Below are positions 41,972-49,500 of a DNA stretch of 64,000 nucleotides, in pieces. Positions within the stretch are counted from its first letter, which is position 1. The number at the start of each line of letters is the position of its first letter. Where the stretch lies: positions 1 through 64,000 of IMG/VR virus record IMGVR_UViG_3300010399_000036; one strand, given 5' to 3'. The notes beneath the pieces are model-generated. The model saw nothing but the letters and a program-made list of their open reading frames with translations, did not search any database and was not told the origin of the DNA. This DNA comes from a virus. The position numbers were made by a program, and so were the translations under genes.

Positions 41972-42189
41972 GGCTTCTCCCGCTTGAAATAAAAGCCGGT
42001 GAGATTGCTCGTACTGGCTTCCGGAGATGCGCCGACTAGCTCCCAACCTTCCGCGCCGAGTTGATTTAACTTTTTCTCGCTCGCGTTGTACTCAATCTTA
42101 TATTCCCACTTCTGAATCGAACGGACTTGAAAGCCCGTACTGACTACAGAAACGAGCAGTAACGCGGCGATTAGGATTTTCTTTTTCAT
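41968..42189 (-). CDS. Exported DUF4177-like protein
   Basis: 73 residues, leftward. Signal peptide (KKKILIAALLLVSVVSTGFQ) and a body IQKWEYKIEYNASEKKLNQL-GAEGWELVG ending FYFKREKP, the recognisable DUF4177 pattern. Last gene of a three-gene leftward set inserted between tape measure and tail-tip genes; a moron. Function unknown, likely envelope-located. Confidence 0.7.
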   Translation of the reverse strand: MKKKILIAALLLVSVVSTGFQVRSIQKWEYKIEYNASEKKLNQLGAEGWELVGASPEASTSNLTGFYFKREKP

Positions 42190-42192
42190 AAT

Positions 42193-42636
42193 CTAATTCC
42201 CCACTCGATTAAGATCGCAATCTTTAAGAAGCACGTTTCCAAACTTTCCATCACACCGACAGGTAATGACAACCGATCGTCCTTTTTGCAGACTCGACAA
42301 ATATGATTCCGCCGAGTTGTCGAAATAACACTGGACGTGTGTTATTCCGAACTCCTGGCCACTGTCTAAGGTGACATACATCGTATCGAGAATATCTTTG
42401 CCAATAGATTCGACAATTCCTGAGACTTGGACCATCTTACCTTTATATTTACGATCAGCCGCAATTTCATTGGCCTCATACTCAGCAACTAACATTGGCG
42501 CACTTATGGGAATCGCAGATTCGTTTGTGGGAGTTGGTGGCTTAACGGATCTGCCTCCGCCACAACAGAACAAAGCTAAGGTGAGCCAAAGCCCAATAAC
42601 CATGAAGAGAGAGATGATCGATGAAGACATGATCAA
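42193..42636 (-). CDS. OB-fold putative lipoprotein (tRNA_anti-like)
   Basis: 147 residues. N-terminal hydrophobic segment ends LALFCCGGG, a plausible lipobox. The body reads VAEYEANEIAADRKYKGKMVQVSG-IVESIGKD ... SLQKGRSVVITCRCDGK-like, the OB-fold tRNA_anti-like family of bacterial lipoproteins and membrane proteins. It overlaps the upstream membrane gene by ATGA. In a prophage such proteins are candidates for superinfection exclusion or envelope modification, which is inference. Confidence 0.65.
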   Translation of the reverse strand: MIMSSSIISLFMVIGLWLTLALFCCGGGRSVKPPTPTNESAIPISAPMLVAEYEANEIAADRKYKGKMVQVSGIVESIGKDILDTMYVTLDSGQEFGITHVQCYFDNSAESYLSSLQKGRSVVITCRCDGKFGNVLLKDCDLNRVGN

Positions 42637-42842
42637 ACTGGTGGGATAGACGGCACTTGAACGCCGCTTGTTAAAAACAGAAATGCAAAGATAGCGGCAA
42701 TAATAAACCCCGAGGCAAGAGATATTACGCCAACGATAATCGCGGAGGAGCGGGCTTCGGGGTTGGAATGGGCTATTTGAAAGATCTCGATACCTTTAAA
42801 GGCGAGATAAACGCAAAGCAAAAGTCCGATGAGAGGAATCAT
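42633..42842 (-). CDS. Two-span small membrane protein
   Basis: 69 residues. Two hydrophobic helices (PLIGLLLCVYLAFKGIEIF and a longer GVISLASGFIIAAIFAFLF). First gene of the leftward accessory set; no ribosome site is visible upstream of its ATG. Likely inner-membrane partner of the two exported products downstream. Confidence 0.6.
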   Translation of the reverse strand: MIPLIGLLLCVYLAFKGIEIFQIAHSNPEARSSAIIVGVISLASGFIIAAIFAFLFLTSGVQVPSIPPV

Positions 42843-43061
42843 GGCATCTTATTTGGAGGCAATGAACGTGCCGTGCAAGGTACTAAGGAAATGTCATCGA
42901 TTCTGAAATATAAAGACTGGATGACTGTGCGCTGGCGAGCAGTTGAGGCAAAATGAAGCGGCCACCCGAAAGAGTAGCCGTCCACATTGCGCGTGATTGT
43001 TTGCCGAATGCGACCGCCCCTCGGCAGCTATACAGGGTGTTCGGATTTGATCTTTCTGACC

Positions 43062-43385
43062 TTAATCTCCTTCACTTGGCATCACCTCCTTTCCGTTTGG
43101 CGCAGCCTTAAACCCGAAAGCCTCACACACGGCCTCCATCTTTGTCTCGAAGTCATGATCCCGACCCTCTCGGCGCGTTGACCAACGATAGCGAAAAAGA
43201 GGATGCGCTTCCACCCTCTCGACTAATCGGCGTTTGTAAAGATCCAACATGATCAGACGAATGGTAGTTGGCGCGACACCTGACACCATTTCGTACAAAT
43301 CGGGGTTTGTTACCCAACGTCCATTTGTTCCCTTTACAGCAAGATAGACCTTCGCATGATGCACAGAAATCTCTTTACCTGTCAT
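43062..43385 (-). CDS. Winged-helix DNA-binding protein
   Basis: 107 residues with GAGGTGAT before the ATG. HTH-type core: SVHHAKVYLAVKGTNGRWVT, DLYEMVSGVAPTTIRLIM, LDLYKRRLVERVE, i.e. helix, recognition helix and wing. A transcription regulator is likely. It lies inside the accessory island, leftward like the lipoprotein set, and could control it or the phage switch. Confidence 0.65.
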   Translation of the reverse strand: MTGKEISVHHAKVYLAVKGTNGRWVTNPDLYEMVSGVAPTTIRLIMLDLYKRRLVERVEAHPLFRYRWSTRREGRDHDFETKMEAVCEAFGFKAAPNGKEVMPSEGD

Positions 43386-43486
43386 ATATCACCTCGATAG
43401 CTTAACGTATCTCATCGTGTCACTGATGGGAGGACGCTCTCCCTTCTCGAAATGCTGGTTTCAAGTGGTTAAGCCTTGGGATACGC

Positions 43487-43753
43487 TTACTGACCGGCTT
43501 TGCTGCTGGATTGCTCCAGTTCGAGAATTAGGACCAGGACGCGGCGTCTATCAGACAGATCCACTACTGTCTCGTTGCCTGGGAAAGACCTCATAAAGAG
43601 TAGAAAGCCGTTTGACGCACTTGCAGCTTGCCGCACACACGAAGCCTTTGATTTTAAGATTGCGGGAGTTCTAAGGCTGGAGAAACCCATAAGAAAAATT
43701 GCGGCGCAGCCGATGTTGTGAATTGGGAAGCTGTGGAACGGTAGGTTCATCAC
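43487..43753 (-). CDS. Doubtful ORF
   Basis: 88 codons leftward. The first 35 residues are hydrophobic (IHNIGCAAIFLMGFSSL) and could be a signal or membrane segment; the rest is unremarkable. An equally long frame runs on the other strand (43500-43721) with no better signals. The stretch 43386-43821 otherwise holds only the hairpin at 43793-43813 and a short palindrome GGGAG-GACGCT-CTCCC near 43420-43442. Reported for completeness. Confidence 0.25.
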   Translation of the reverse strand: MMNLPFHSFPIHNIGCAAIFLMGFSSLRTPAILKSKASCVRQAASASNGFLLFMRSFPGNETVVDLSDRRRVLVLILELEQSSSKAGQ

Positions 43754-43792
43754 TTCTCAACTCGCTTCGAACAAAACTAGATTACATAAAAA

Positions 43793-43813
43793 GCCGCATT
43801 TATTTTTTGCGGC
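43793..43813 (-). terminator. Terminator-like hairpin for leftward transcription
   Basis: On the minus strand GCCGCA, a 9-nt A-rich loop, TGCGGC, then TTTTT (plus-strand positions 43813 down to 43788). It would end leftward transcripts from the 44393 gene before the next leftward ORFs. Confidence 0.55.
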
Positions 43814-43821
43814 GTGGTACA

Positions 43822-44070
43822 ATGCGTTCAATCGCTTCGCTAGCTGCTAGTCAACTCGATTCGAACGCACGGCGCCCCGGCAAGTTTGGAGAAACCCACC
43901 GGGGCGTTGGTGTCTTGGCTGTCTCACCGATTCATTACCAGATCATCAAGAGCGAGCCGAAGCTCGCCAAAAAATTGAGCGATCGCGTTCTCGAGATCGG
44001 CGCCGGCTTTAAGCCGTTTGTACAGACGCACCTTGCAATCCCGGATCGCGTCTCCGATTCGGTTGTGTAA
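43822..44070 (+). CDS. Hypothetical protein, weakly supported
   Basis: 82 residues from the ATG at 43822; an upstream frame to 43699 crosses a hairpin and is not credible. Middle section RGVGVLAVSPIHYQIIKSEPKLAKKLSDRVL has the look of real protein. No ribosome site. Alone on the plus strand between leftward genes. Confidence 0.4.
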   Translation: MRSIASLAASQLDSNARRPGKFGETHRGVGVLAVSPIHYQIIKSEPKLAKKLSDRVLEIGAGFKPFVQTHLAIPDRVSDSVV

Positions 44071-44081
44071 GTGAGGCTCGC

Positions 44082-44393
44082 TCATGCGGACCTCCGTTTC
44101 TGGACGCGGCCGGGATTGATCTCGTTTAGATAATCCTCAAGTGCTGTCTCGAAGCGTGGCGAGTGCGCGAAGGCGAGTTTTTGAACAGTCCATGTAGCGC
44201 CATCGCGATCAACGCGGTCAATGTTTTCGTTCGTGAGAATGTCGACCAAAAACATAAGACTTCTTACAGTCTCATCGTTGTATTGCCCGAGAATCTCACT
44301 AACACAATCTTTGATTGTTTGATCCATTTCTCGCCAAGTCTGCTGGTCACTAGCGAGTCTGAGTGTGGTTGGTTTAGAATTAACAGAAGGCAT
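44082..44393 (-). CDS. Hypothetical protein controlled by an operator-bearing promoter
   Basis: 103 residues, AAAGGAG before the ATG. Acidic helical protein (WREMDQTIKDCVSEILGQY, then RSLMFLVDILTNENIDRV). No family recognised. Its promoter (44486-44515) contains a near-perfect inverted repeat and faces away from the XRE gene, as a repressor-controlled early gene would. Confidence 0.6.
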   Translation of the reverse strand: MPSVNSKPTTLRLASDQQTWREMDQTIKDCVSEILGQYNDETVRSLMFLVDILTNENIDRVDRDGATWTVQKLAFAHSPRFETALEDYLNEINPGRVQKRRSA

Positions 44394-44483
44394 CGCTTAT
44401 CTCCTTTAACCGGGACTAAGTTGATGTTTAAGGCTCGTCCGATGGCGGAACCCATTTGGCGAGCCGCTTCTTCGTAATAGAAT

Positions 44484-44515
44484 AAATCATAAGCGTAGGA
44501 CTTACGATTTGTCAA
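44484..44515 (-). promoter_or_regulatory. Leftward promoter with embedded operator palindrome
   Basis: On the minus strand: TTGACA (plus 44510-44515), 18-nt spacer, TATGAT (plus 44486-44491). The spacer is filled by an inverted repeat, AAATCATAAG at 44484-44493 and CTTACGATTT at 44501-44510 (9 of 10 positions matched). A repressor dimer bound there would block RNA polymerase. Confidence 0.7.
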
Positions 44516-44539
44516 GCCCTTCCGTGTTGGTTATAAACC

Positions 44540-44568
44540 TTGATTATAAGCCTGAGGGTTAGTACTAT
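44540..44568 (+). promoter_or_regulatory. Rightward promoter of the XRE gene
   Basis: TTGATT at 44540-44545, 17-nt spacer, TACTAT at 44563-44568; the TTG start follows after 6 nt, predicting a leaderless mRNA. Direct repeats TTATAAACC (44531-44539) and TTATAAGCC (44544-44552) overlap it and may bind a regulator. Confidence 0.55.
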
Positions 44569-44574
44569 TCGCGG

Positions 44575-44859
44575 TTGGTGAGAGGCAAAGTTAAAGCGTT
44601 AAAGGAGCGTCGAGAGGCACTGGGCCTCGCTCAGCCGGAGATGGCTGAACGGCTTGGCGTTCATCCAATGACGTTATCAAAGTGGGAGCGTGGTGTCTTA
44701 TCAGTCCCTCCGTACGTACTTCTTGCCGTAGAAGCTCTTGAATATCGGCAAGCTAATGGAATAGATGCGCGGCCCGAACACATGCCCAAGCCAGGGCGAC
44801 CCAAGAAGGTTGCGACGAAGAAGAAAAGTAACCGGAGGTTGCGGCATGACGTTTCATGA
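44575..44859 (+). CDS. XRE-family repressor-like protein with AT-hook-like tail
   Basis: 94 residues from TTG at 44575 (GTG at 44578 possible). HTH: KALKERREALGLAQPEMAER, LGVHPMTLSKWERG, typical of Cro/CI-type XRE proteins. The C-terminus has PKPGRPKKVATKKK, an AT-hook-like basic element that may add minor-groove binding. It is divergent from the operator-bearing promoter of the 44393 gene, like a repressor facing its target. There is no dimerisation or autocleavage domain, so a LexA-style induction is not evident. Confidence 0.75.
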   Translation: MVRGKVKALKERREALGLAQPEMAERLGVHPMTLSKWERGVLSVPPYVLLAVEALEYRQANGIDARPEHMPKPGRPKKVATKKKSNRRLRHDVS

Positions 44860-45103
44860 AGCCGTGCTATGGTGCGCCAAGCATTCAGCCGTCATCAGGT
44901 TTACTTGGAATGAAAGTGGATCGTATGGGAAATTCACGCTTACACTGCCGAGCGGCGAGTGTTGGAGCGGCACCTACCACCCAAATAGCTTTGATTCCAT
45001 GTTTCCATACCAAGTCGAATGTTTTGTCGCCTATCTCGCAAAGGGAAGCTCCCTGGAAGTCTCGCTAAAATACATCGATCGCGCCCGCCGATTAGAAATG
45101 TAA
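44846..45103 (+). CDS. Hypothetical protein
   Basis: 85 residues from the ATG at 44846 with CCGGAGG upstream, overlapping the end of the XRE gene by 14 nt; a longer frame from 44765 overlays the XRE tail and is rejected. Strand-rich (VIRFTWNESGSYGKFTLTLPSGE). Translational coupling ties it to the repressor gene. Function unknown. Confidence 0.6.
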   Translation: MTFHEAVLWCAKHSAVIRFTWNESGSYGKFTLTLPSGECWSGTYHPNSFDSMFPYQVECFVAYLAKGSSLEVSLKYIDRARRLEM

Positions 45104-45116
45104 CTCAAGCGGGTTT

Positions 45117-45124
45117 GCTATAAT
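45117..45124 (+). promoter_or_regulatory. Extended -10 promoter
   Basis: TGC-TATAAT (TATAAT at 45119-45124), an extended -10 without a clear -35. Transcription would begin about 45131, just ahead of the hairpin at 45145, so that hairpin would be the leader of the mRNA. Confidence 0.45.
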
Positions 45125-45144
45125 CCGCTCCGTTCGAACAACAG

Positions 45145-45197
45145 GTGCCGTCGGCGAGTCTCACAAAAGACTTTTGCTGGCGGCATTTTTTCTTTTT
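45145..45197 (+). terminator. Hairpin element 2, copy of the 36946 element
   Basis: GTGCCGTCGGCG (45145-45156) faces TGGCGGCA (45178-45185), with inner AGTC/GACT pairing, then a 12-nt T-rich run ending at 45197. Arms match the element at 36946-36992 while the centre differs. It lies between the -10 at 45119 and the ATG at 45210, so it could attenuate that transcript. Confidence 0.6.
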
Positions 45198-45209
45198 AGA
45201 GAACAACTA

Positions 45210-45659
45210 ATGTCCTTACCTACTGATGACTTCGAGACCCTGCTTTATAGAGGTCACTTCCACGTAACAGAAGAACTTGATTACTCCGAAGCGATTCTGT
45301 CGGCAGGATACGGCGGCGGTTATCGTGTGGATGAGATCGTGTTTCCTGCTCTGCGCGCTTGTGCGCTGTCATATCCCACACTACACAAGGACGCACTGAT
45401 CGAAGTGGCTGAGGATGTCTTTGTCTCGCGCCACGATTATCTATGGGACTTCTACAAGGGGCGTAAAGACGCGGGCAATCAACCATTCCTAATGAAATCA
45501 GTTAAAGATGCTAAGTGGTTTTTATGGGTCTTCGCGGACAACAAACTCAGCTATCAGCTTTTGGATCTGTACATGGCGAGTTCGGGAGTGAAACTGCAAC
45601 AGGTAAACGTAAAAGGCGTAACCGCTGATAACGCAGATGGAAGCTTTGATGAGGAGTAA
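45210..45659 (+). CDS. Putative distal-tail-region protein (DUF2460-like, tentative)
   Basis: 149 residues from the ATG at 45210, 12 nt after the hairpin's T-run. The middle RHDYLWDFYKGRKDAGNQPF followed by KWFLWVFADNKLSYQLL resembles the arrangement in phage DUF2460/distal-tail proteins, where an aromatic FF/FY-x-A/G-R-x-G strand precedes an F-A-D strand. The C-terminal 20 residues are acidic. Position between tape measure and tail hub supports a tail-tip role. Confidence 0.5.
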   Translation: MSLPTDDFETLLYRGHFHVTEELDYSEAILSAGYGGGYRVDEIVFPALRACALSYPTLHKDALIEVAEDVFVSRHDYLWDFYKGRKDAGNQPFLMKSVKDAKWFLWVFADNKLSYQLLDLYMASSGVKLQQVNVKGVTADNADGSFDEE

Positions 45660-45663
45660 AACA

Positions 45664-46057
45664 ATGGAGCCAATAACGAATGAAACAGTCAAAACGCTAA
45701 TTGAAGAATCTGGCGAGATGTGGGAAGCGGTGCGAGATAGGGTAAATTCGCCCGTGTTGCTACAAGTTCCTAATCAGTGGGCAGGTTCTGTCTATGAGCT
45801 ATCACTTCCTGACAGAGAAAAGCATCCTTTCTGGCGCGTATCAGAGCGGGATTTGACGCCCGAAGAGGATGCGTCTTTGAGAGCATTCTTAAACCACGGC
45901 CCTTACATGGGAGATCTTACCTCAACGGATAGCGGTTCTTATTTTGCGTGTGCGTGCTTACGTATTTAACGGCAGAAGAGAAGGCGGTTGGGACATCAGC
46001 GTTGATAGGGTGAATATAGAAATCATCAATTCCGAGCCGCTTAGTTCAGCGTCATAG
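45664..46057 (+). pseudogene. Frameshifted paralogue of the 34974 gene
   Basis: The frame from ATG 45664 reads VYELSLPDREKHPFWRVSERD and later DSGSYF, then runs out at 45969. One base on, the same alignment continues with RVRAYVFNGRREGGWDISVDRV, matching FRGYVYNARLRDRWNFSFDRV of the intact 34974-35330 protein residue for residue, and stops at 46057. Removing one base in the TTTT run at 45942-45945 restores a single frame. Either a real mutation or a homopolymer sequencing error. Confidence 0.7.
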
Positions 46058-46355
46058 CGGGGTAAATGATTTCGTCTTGACTTGTTAGGCTGCGAATAAC
46101 GAAATCCTTAGAGCACTGTGGACACGTCGCAGGGGATAGACCCCGTGAAAAGAAATAGTCAAACCATCCGCAAGTGCATCGACAGACTACGATGGAGATG
46201 TCTTCTACGATTACGCCATCAGGACTCAGGCATTTGGGACATCCAACTTCGGTACTGACCTTATCGCCAATGCGAGGTACTCCGTTGACAAGGATCGGAT
46301 CGGAAAGTGAATAGATCGTATCGCACGAGTCGCAGCAAATTTGAGGGGTGTTCAT
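46041..46355 (-). CDS. Zinc-ribbon protein
   Basis: 104 residues, leftward. Cys pairs CCDSC (residues 7-11), CPKC (about 39-42), C-R-C-T-C (about 58-62) and CPQC (about 78-81) predict two zinc ribbons. Part of a two-gene leftward insert before the tail hub. Its stop lies inside the end of the frameshifted gene. Function unknown. Confidence 0.6.
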   Translation of the reverse strand: MNTPQICCDSCDTIYSLSDPILVNGVPRIGDKVSTEVGCPKCLSPDGVIVEDISIVVCRCTCGWFDYFFSRGLSPATCPQCSKDFVIRSLTSQDEIIYPAMTLN

Positions 46356-46359
46356 AGAG

Positions 46360-46557
46360 TTAATTCTTGTTTATTGGAGGGGAAATGAACGGTCCGTACG
46401 TCAAAGGCAAGTCAGGTGGTCCAATAGCAGCGTTGAGCCACGTTCTCAGGGCGTTCATTGATTCTTCGTCAATCTCTGCGTTGATTGGAATACCGCAAGC
46501 GCGTCGTATGGTCGGATCATTTAGCCAGTTGCGGAGAACTTCTACTAGATCAGCCAT
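46360..46557 (-). CDS. Small helical hypothetical protein
   Basis: 65 residues, leftward. TATAAT (plus 46564-46569, with TGC extension) lies 6 nt before its ATG and there is no ribosome site, so a leaderless transcript is expected. The product (VEVLRNWLNDPTIRRACGI, then MNALRTWLNAAIG) looks helical. Divergent from the tail-hub gene, only 16 nt away. Confidence 0.55.
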   Translation of the reverse strand: MADLVEVLRNWLNDPTIRRACGIPINAEIDEESMNALRTWLNAAIGPPDLPLTYGPFISPPINKN

Positions 46558-46563
46558 AGAACA

Positions 46564-46572
46564 ATTATAGCA
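46564..46572 (-). promoter_or_regulatory. Extended -10 promoter for a leaderless leftward gene
   Basis: Minus-strand TGCTATAAT; TATAAT occupies plus 46564-46569 and the start codon ends at 46557. The plus-strand reading of the same spot (TTATAG, 46565-46570) lies 3 nt before the rightward ATG 46574. Confidence 0.5.
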
Positions 46573-46573
46573 G

Positions 46574-49500
46574 ATGCCAACCTATCCCGGTGACATTCAA
46601 GACAAGCTAGATGCCTTACAGGCACTAACTGGTAAAGACCGGAAACCTGCGGAGCTCTGCGCGATATACTGGCCTTCCCCGACTGGCACGAAAGTCTATT
46701 CATCTGCGATGTACACAGAACTCCCTTTCTGGCCTGACCTCGCAGCCGCGATCGAAACGTACTTTGGCGATCCAATTCCGATTACACTCACACTCATACC
46801 AGACGGAACCCCCTTCATTGACCTACCCCGCGCCGCATCTATCTCCGACGATTCAATAAACCTTACCTTCTCAGACTTTGACGACCAGTTCTCCGATCTC
46901 CTCATGGCCTACGGTGAAGGGTTGAGAGCCGAAGTCTTCTGTTATTGGCCCGCCGTAGACCTTCTGCTTTCGATGTGGCGCGGGATGCTCCATCAGCCCA
47001 AGGAAATGAACCGGGATCAGGTCAAGATTACGGCTACATCGGGCTGGAGAGCGCCTCAGATGCTCGTTCCAAAGCGCCCCTTTGCCACGTCCTGCCCTTT
47101 CATCTTTGGCGCGTTCTACGCCACGCAGGCAGCAATAGACCAGGCTAAAGGATGTCCCTACAACGCTCATTTGACCGAACTGGAGCGCGGTGGTGCCCCG
47201 CTGATCGGCGTTCCCGGGTTCACTGACTGCCCGCGCCGGGTAAAAGCAGACTGCTCCGAACGCCTCACGGAGCCTGATACCGCAACCCCAACTGAAAAGT
47301 TTTGGCCTGGCTTTGAGACGCGCGCCGATCCGATCCCTAACAACCAGACCAAAGGACCAAACCTATTAGCGAAGGCAATCGGAAACGAATCCGCTCTATC
47401 AGATCCTATTCGCGTTATCTTCGGCGAACGCTATGTAAAAGCGCTTTACCTGCTCGCTTTCCGCAATGAACTCGACACGAACCATCCCGAAGACGGCTTT
47501 GGGGCGGCACTGTTTGCCGGGTCAGAAGGTCCAAATCAGGCCATCTGGGAGTTTCGGATCAACGATCAAATCGTCGGCACAGAACACTTTCAACTGCGAC
47601 TTGGGGAGTTAGGGCAGGAGCCGACAGACTGGTCTCCTGATGTCAATAGTTACTCTGGAACGGCAGTCGGTTACGGGCGCATTCAGGGAGACTTTACGAA
47701 TGCTACTGCGTCTGACTACTCGGGTTCGTGGCGCACGTTGGGGCTGAATGATGTACGAGTCTTTTCAGATCCGAATACGTACATCCAAGGCTACACGACT
47801 AATCGCGTGTGGTGCCTCTTGCACGTCTTAGCACATCTGCGTTGGGGCTACGGTCAAGACTATCCACGATTCAACATTCAAAGCTTTATTGATGCCGCTC
47901 AGTGGTGCGATGAATTCGTTACCTTGACGGATTCAAACGGCAACACATTCTCAGGTGTACGATCCACATTTAATGCCGAAGTAACAGCTCGAGCCATTCA
48001 GCAACAAGTAAAAGATATTTGCACTGCCGGCCGTTTAGGTATTCCATTCGAGTTCGAAGGCAAAGATGTTGTTGTGCCGCTGAAAGCAGAAGACCTTGAC
48101 GATCCCACTATCCCAAATTTCACCGACGAAGGTGCGAACCGAAATATCGTTTACGATGGCGCCAAGTCATCTCTCTCATGGTCCGTGATCAGCGACGAGG
48201 AGATGACAAACCAATGGACCGTGAACTTCGATGATGCATCTAATGCAGGAGTCGACACACAGTTCATCTTCGGGGATCAGGCCCAACAGTTAAGAGCCGG
48301 CAGGGCGTGGGGCGATCGTAGCAAGCGCGTTGTTAACAAAAGTCAGGCCGGCTATGGAATCAACTCCGCACAAGAGGCAGCGCGATTCGGCAATTCCCTT
48401 CTCTATCTTGGGCCACTCGATTCTGGCGGAATACTCAACCCCTTTTCAGTGAAGTTCACAACCTGGTACTCAGAAGCATTCAACGTTCAGAACTACAAAC
48501 TAATCCGAGTGACCAACGCGAAGCTGCAAAGTCGAATGAGCGCTTACTTCGCCGCTCGAGGTTTGGAGCCTTATCCCGATGCGGACTTCACCTATTTTCG
48601 CGTAATGAAGTACACCCGCAAAGGCGACTTGAAAGTCGAGATCGAAGCGCAGCAATACGCAACGCTGGACATTGTTCAATCTGAGCCTCCCGTTGAAGTG
48701 ACTGGTTATATCTATCTCGGAAACTTCTCCCCACCTTGGGTCACTCGCCTCGCTAAAGACTTCTCATCTCTTGAAACCATCGAGTTCACAAACGATGAAG
48801 ATAACTTTGGCGCAATGGCGAGCGATGATGACTACGTTTACATCGTCTCCGGGCATCCATCCGACATTACCCGATTCAGTAAAGCCGCTTGGGGCACATT
48901 TGACTCTATGCAAGTAGGCTCCCATGCCGAAGAAACCACAGACCCGAATCCTAATCATGGTGAGTCGGCATTAGTTGTTGATGACAATTACATATTTGTC
49001 GGATTCAATTGCGTTGGTTCAAGCCACTCGACAGTGCGCATTCACCGTGTACATAAGAGCGACTTTTCAACCAATGACGTACTTGAGATCCCCGGCATCA
49101 GCGATGGATGCTTTTCGATCGCACAAGACGATACTCACATTTACGCACTTACTGCGGGCAATTTTAGTCCAGCTACTACTGACAAGGTTTGGAAAATCAA
49201 CAAATCAACTTTCGCTATCGAAGGCTCTGCAATTGACCTGGGAGGACGGAATACAGCCGTCAACGCCCAAGCGTTGTGTGCAGATGAAACGACGGTTTAT
49301 TTATCGTTTGGCTTTAACCTCATCAAGATCGATACAGCAGCATGGACCAGCACATCTACTGCAATAGGAATCTTCTGTCGCTGCCTTATTTCTGATGGAG
49401 CATTCTTGTGGGCAGGAAGATCCACAACTCACTACATAACGAAGTTCAATAAGAGCGATTTATCTGTAATAGCGAATATAGATTTAACTGGGGCCGCGGT

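Noticed and set aside
44264-44515. Leftward 83-codon ORF starting at 44515
   Set aside because: Its first codons lie on top of the TTGACA/TATGAT promoter and operator, upstream of the expected transcription start, and it overlaps the better supported 44082-44393 gene.
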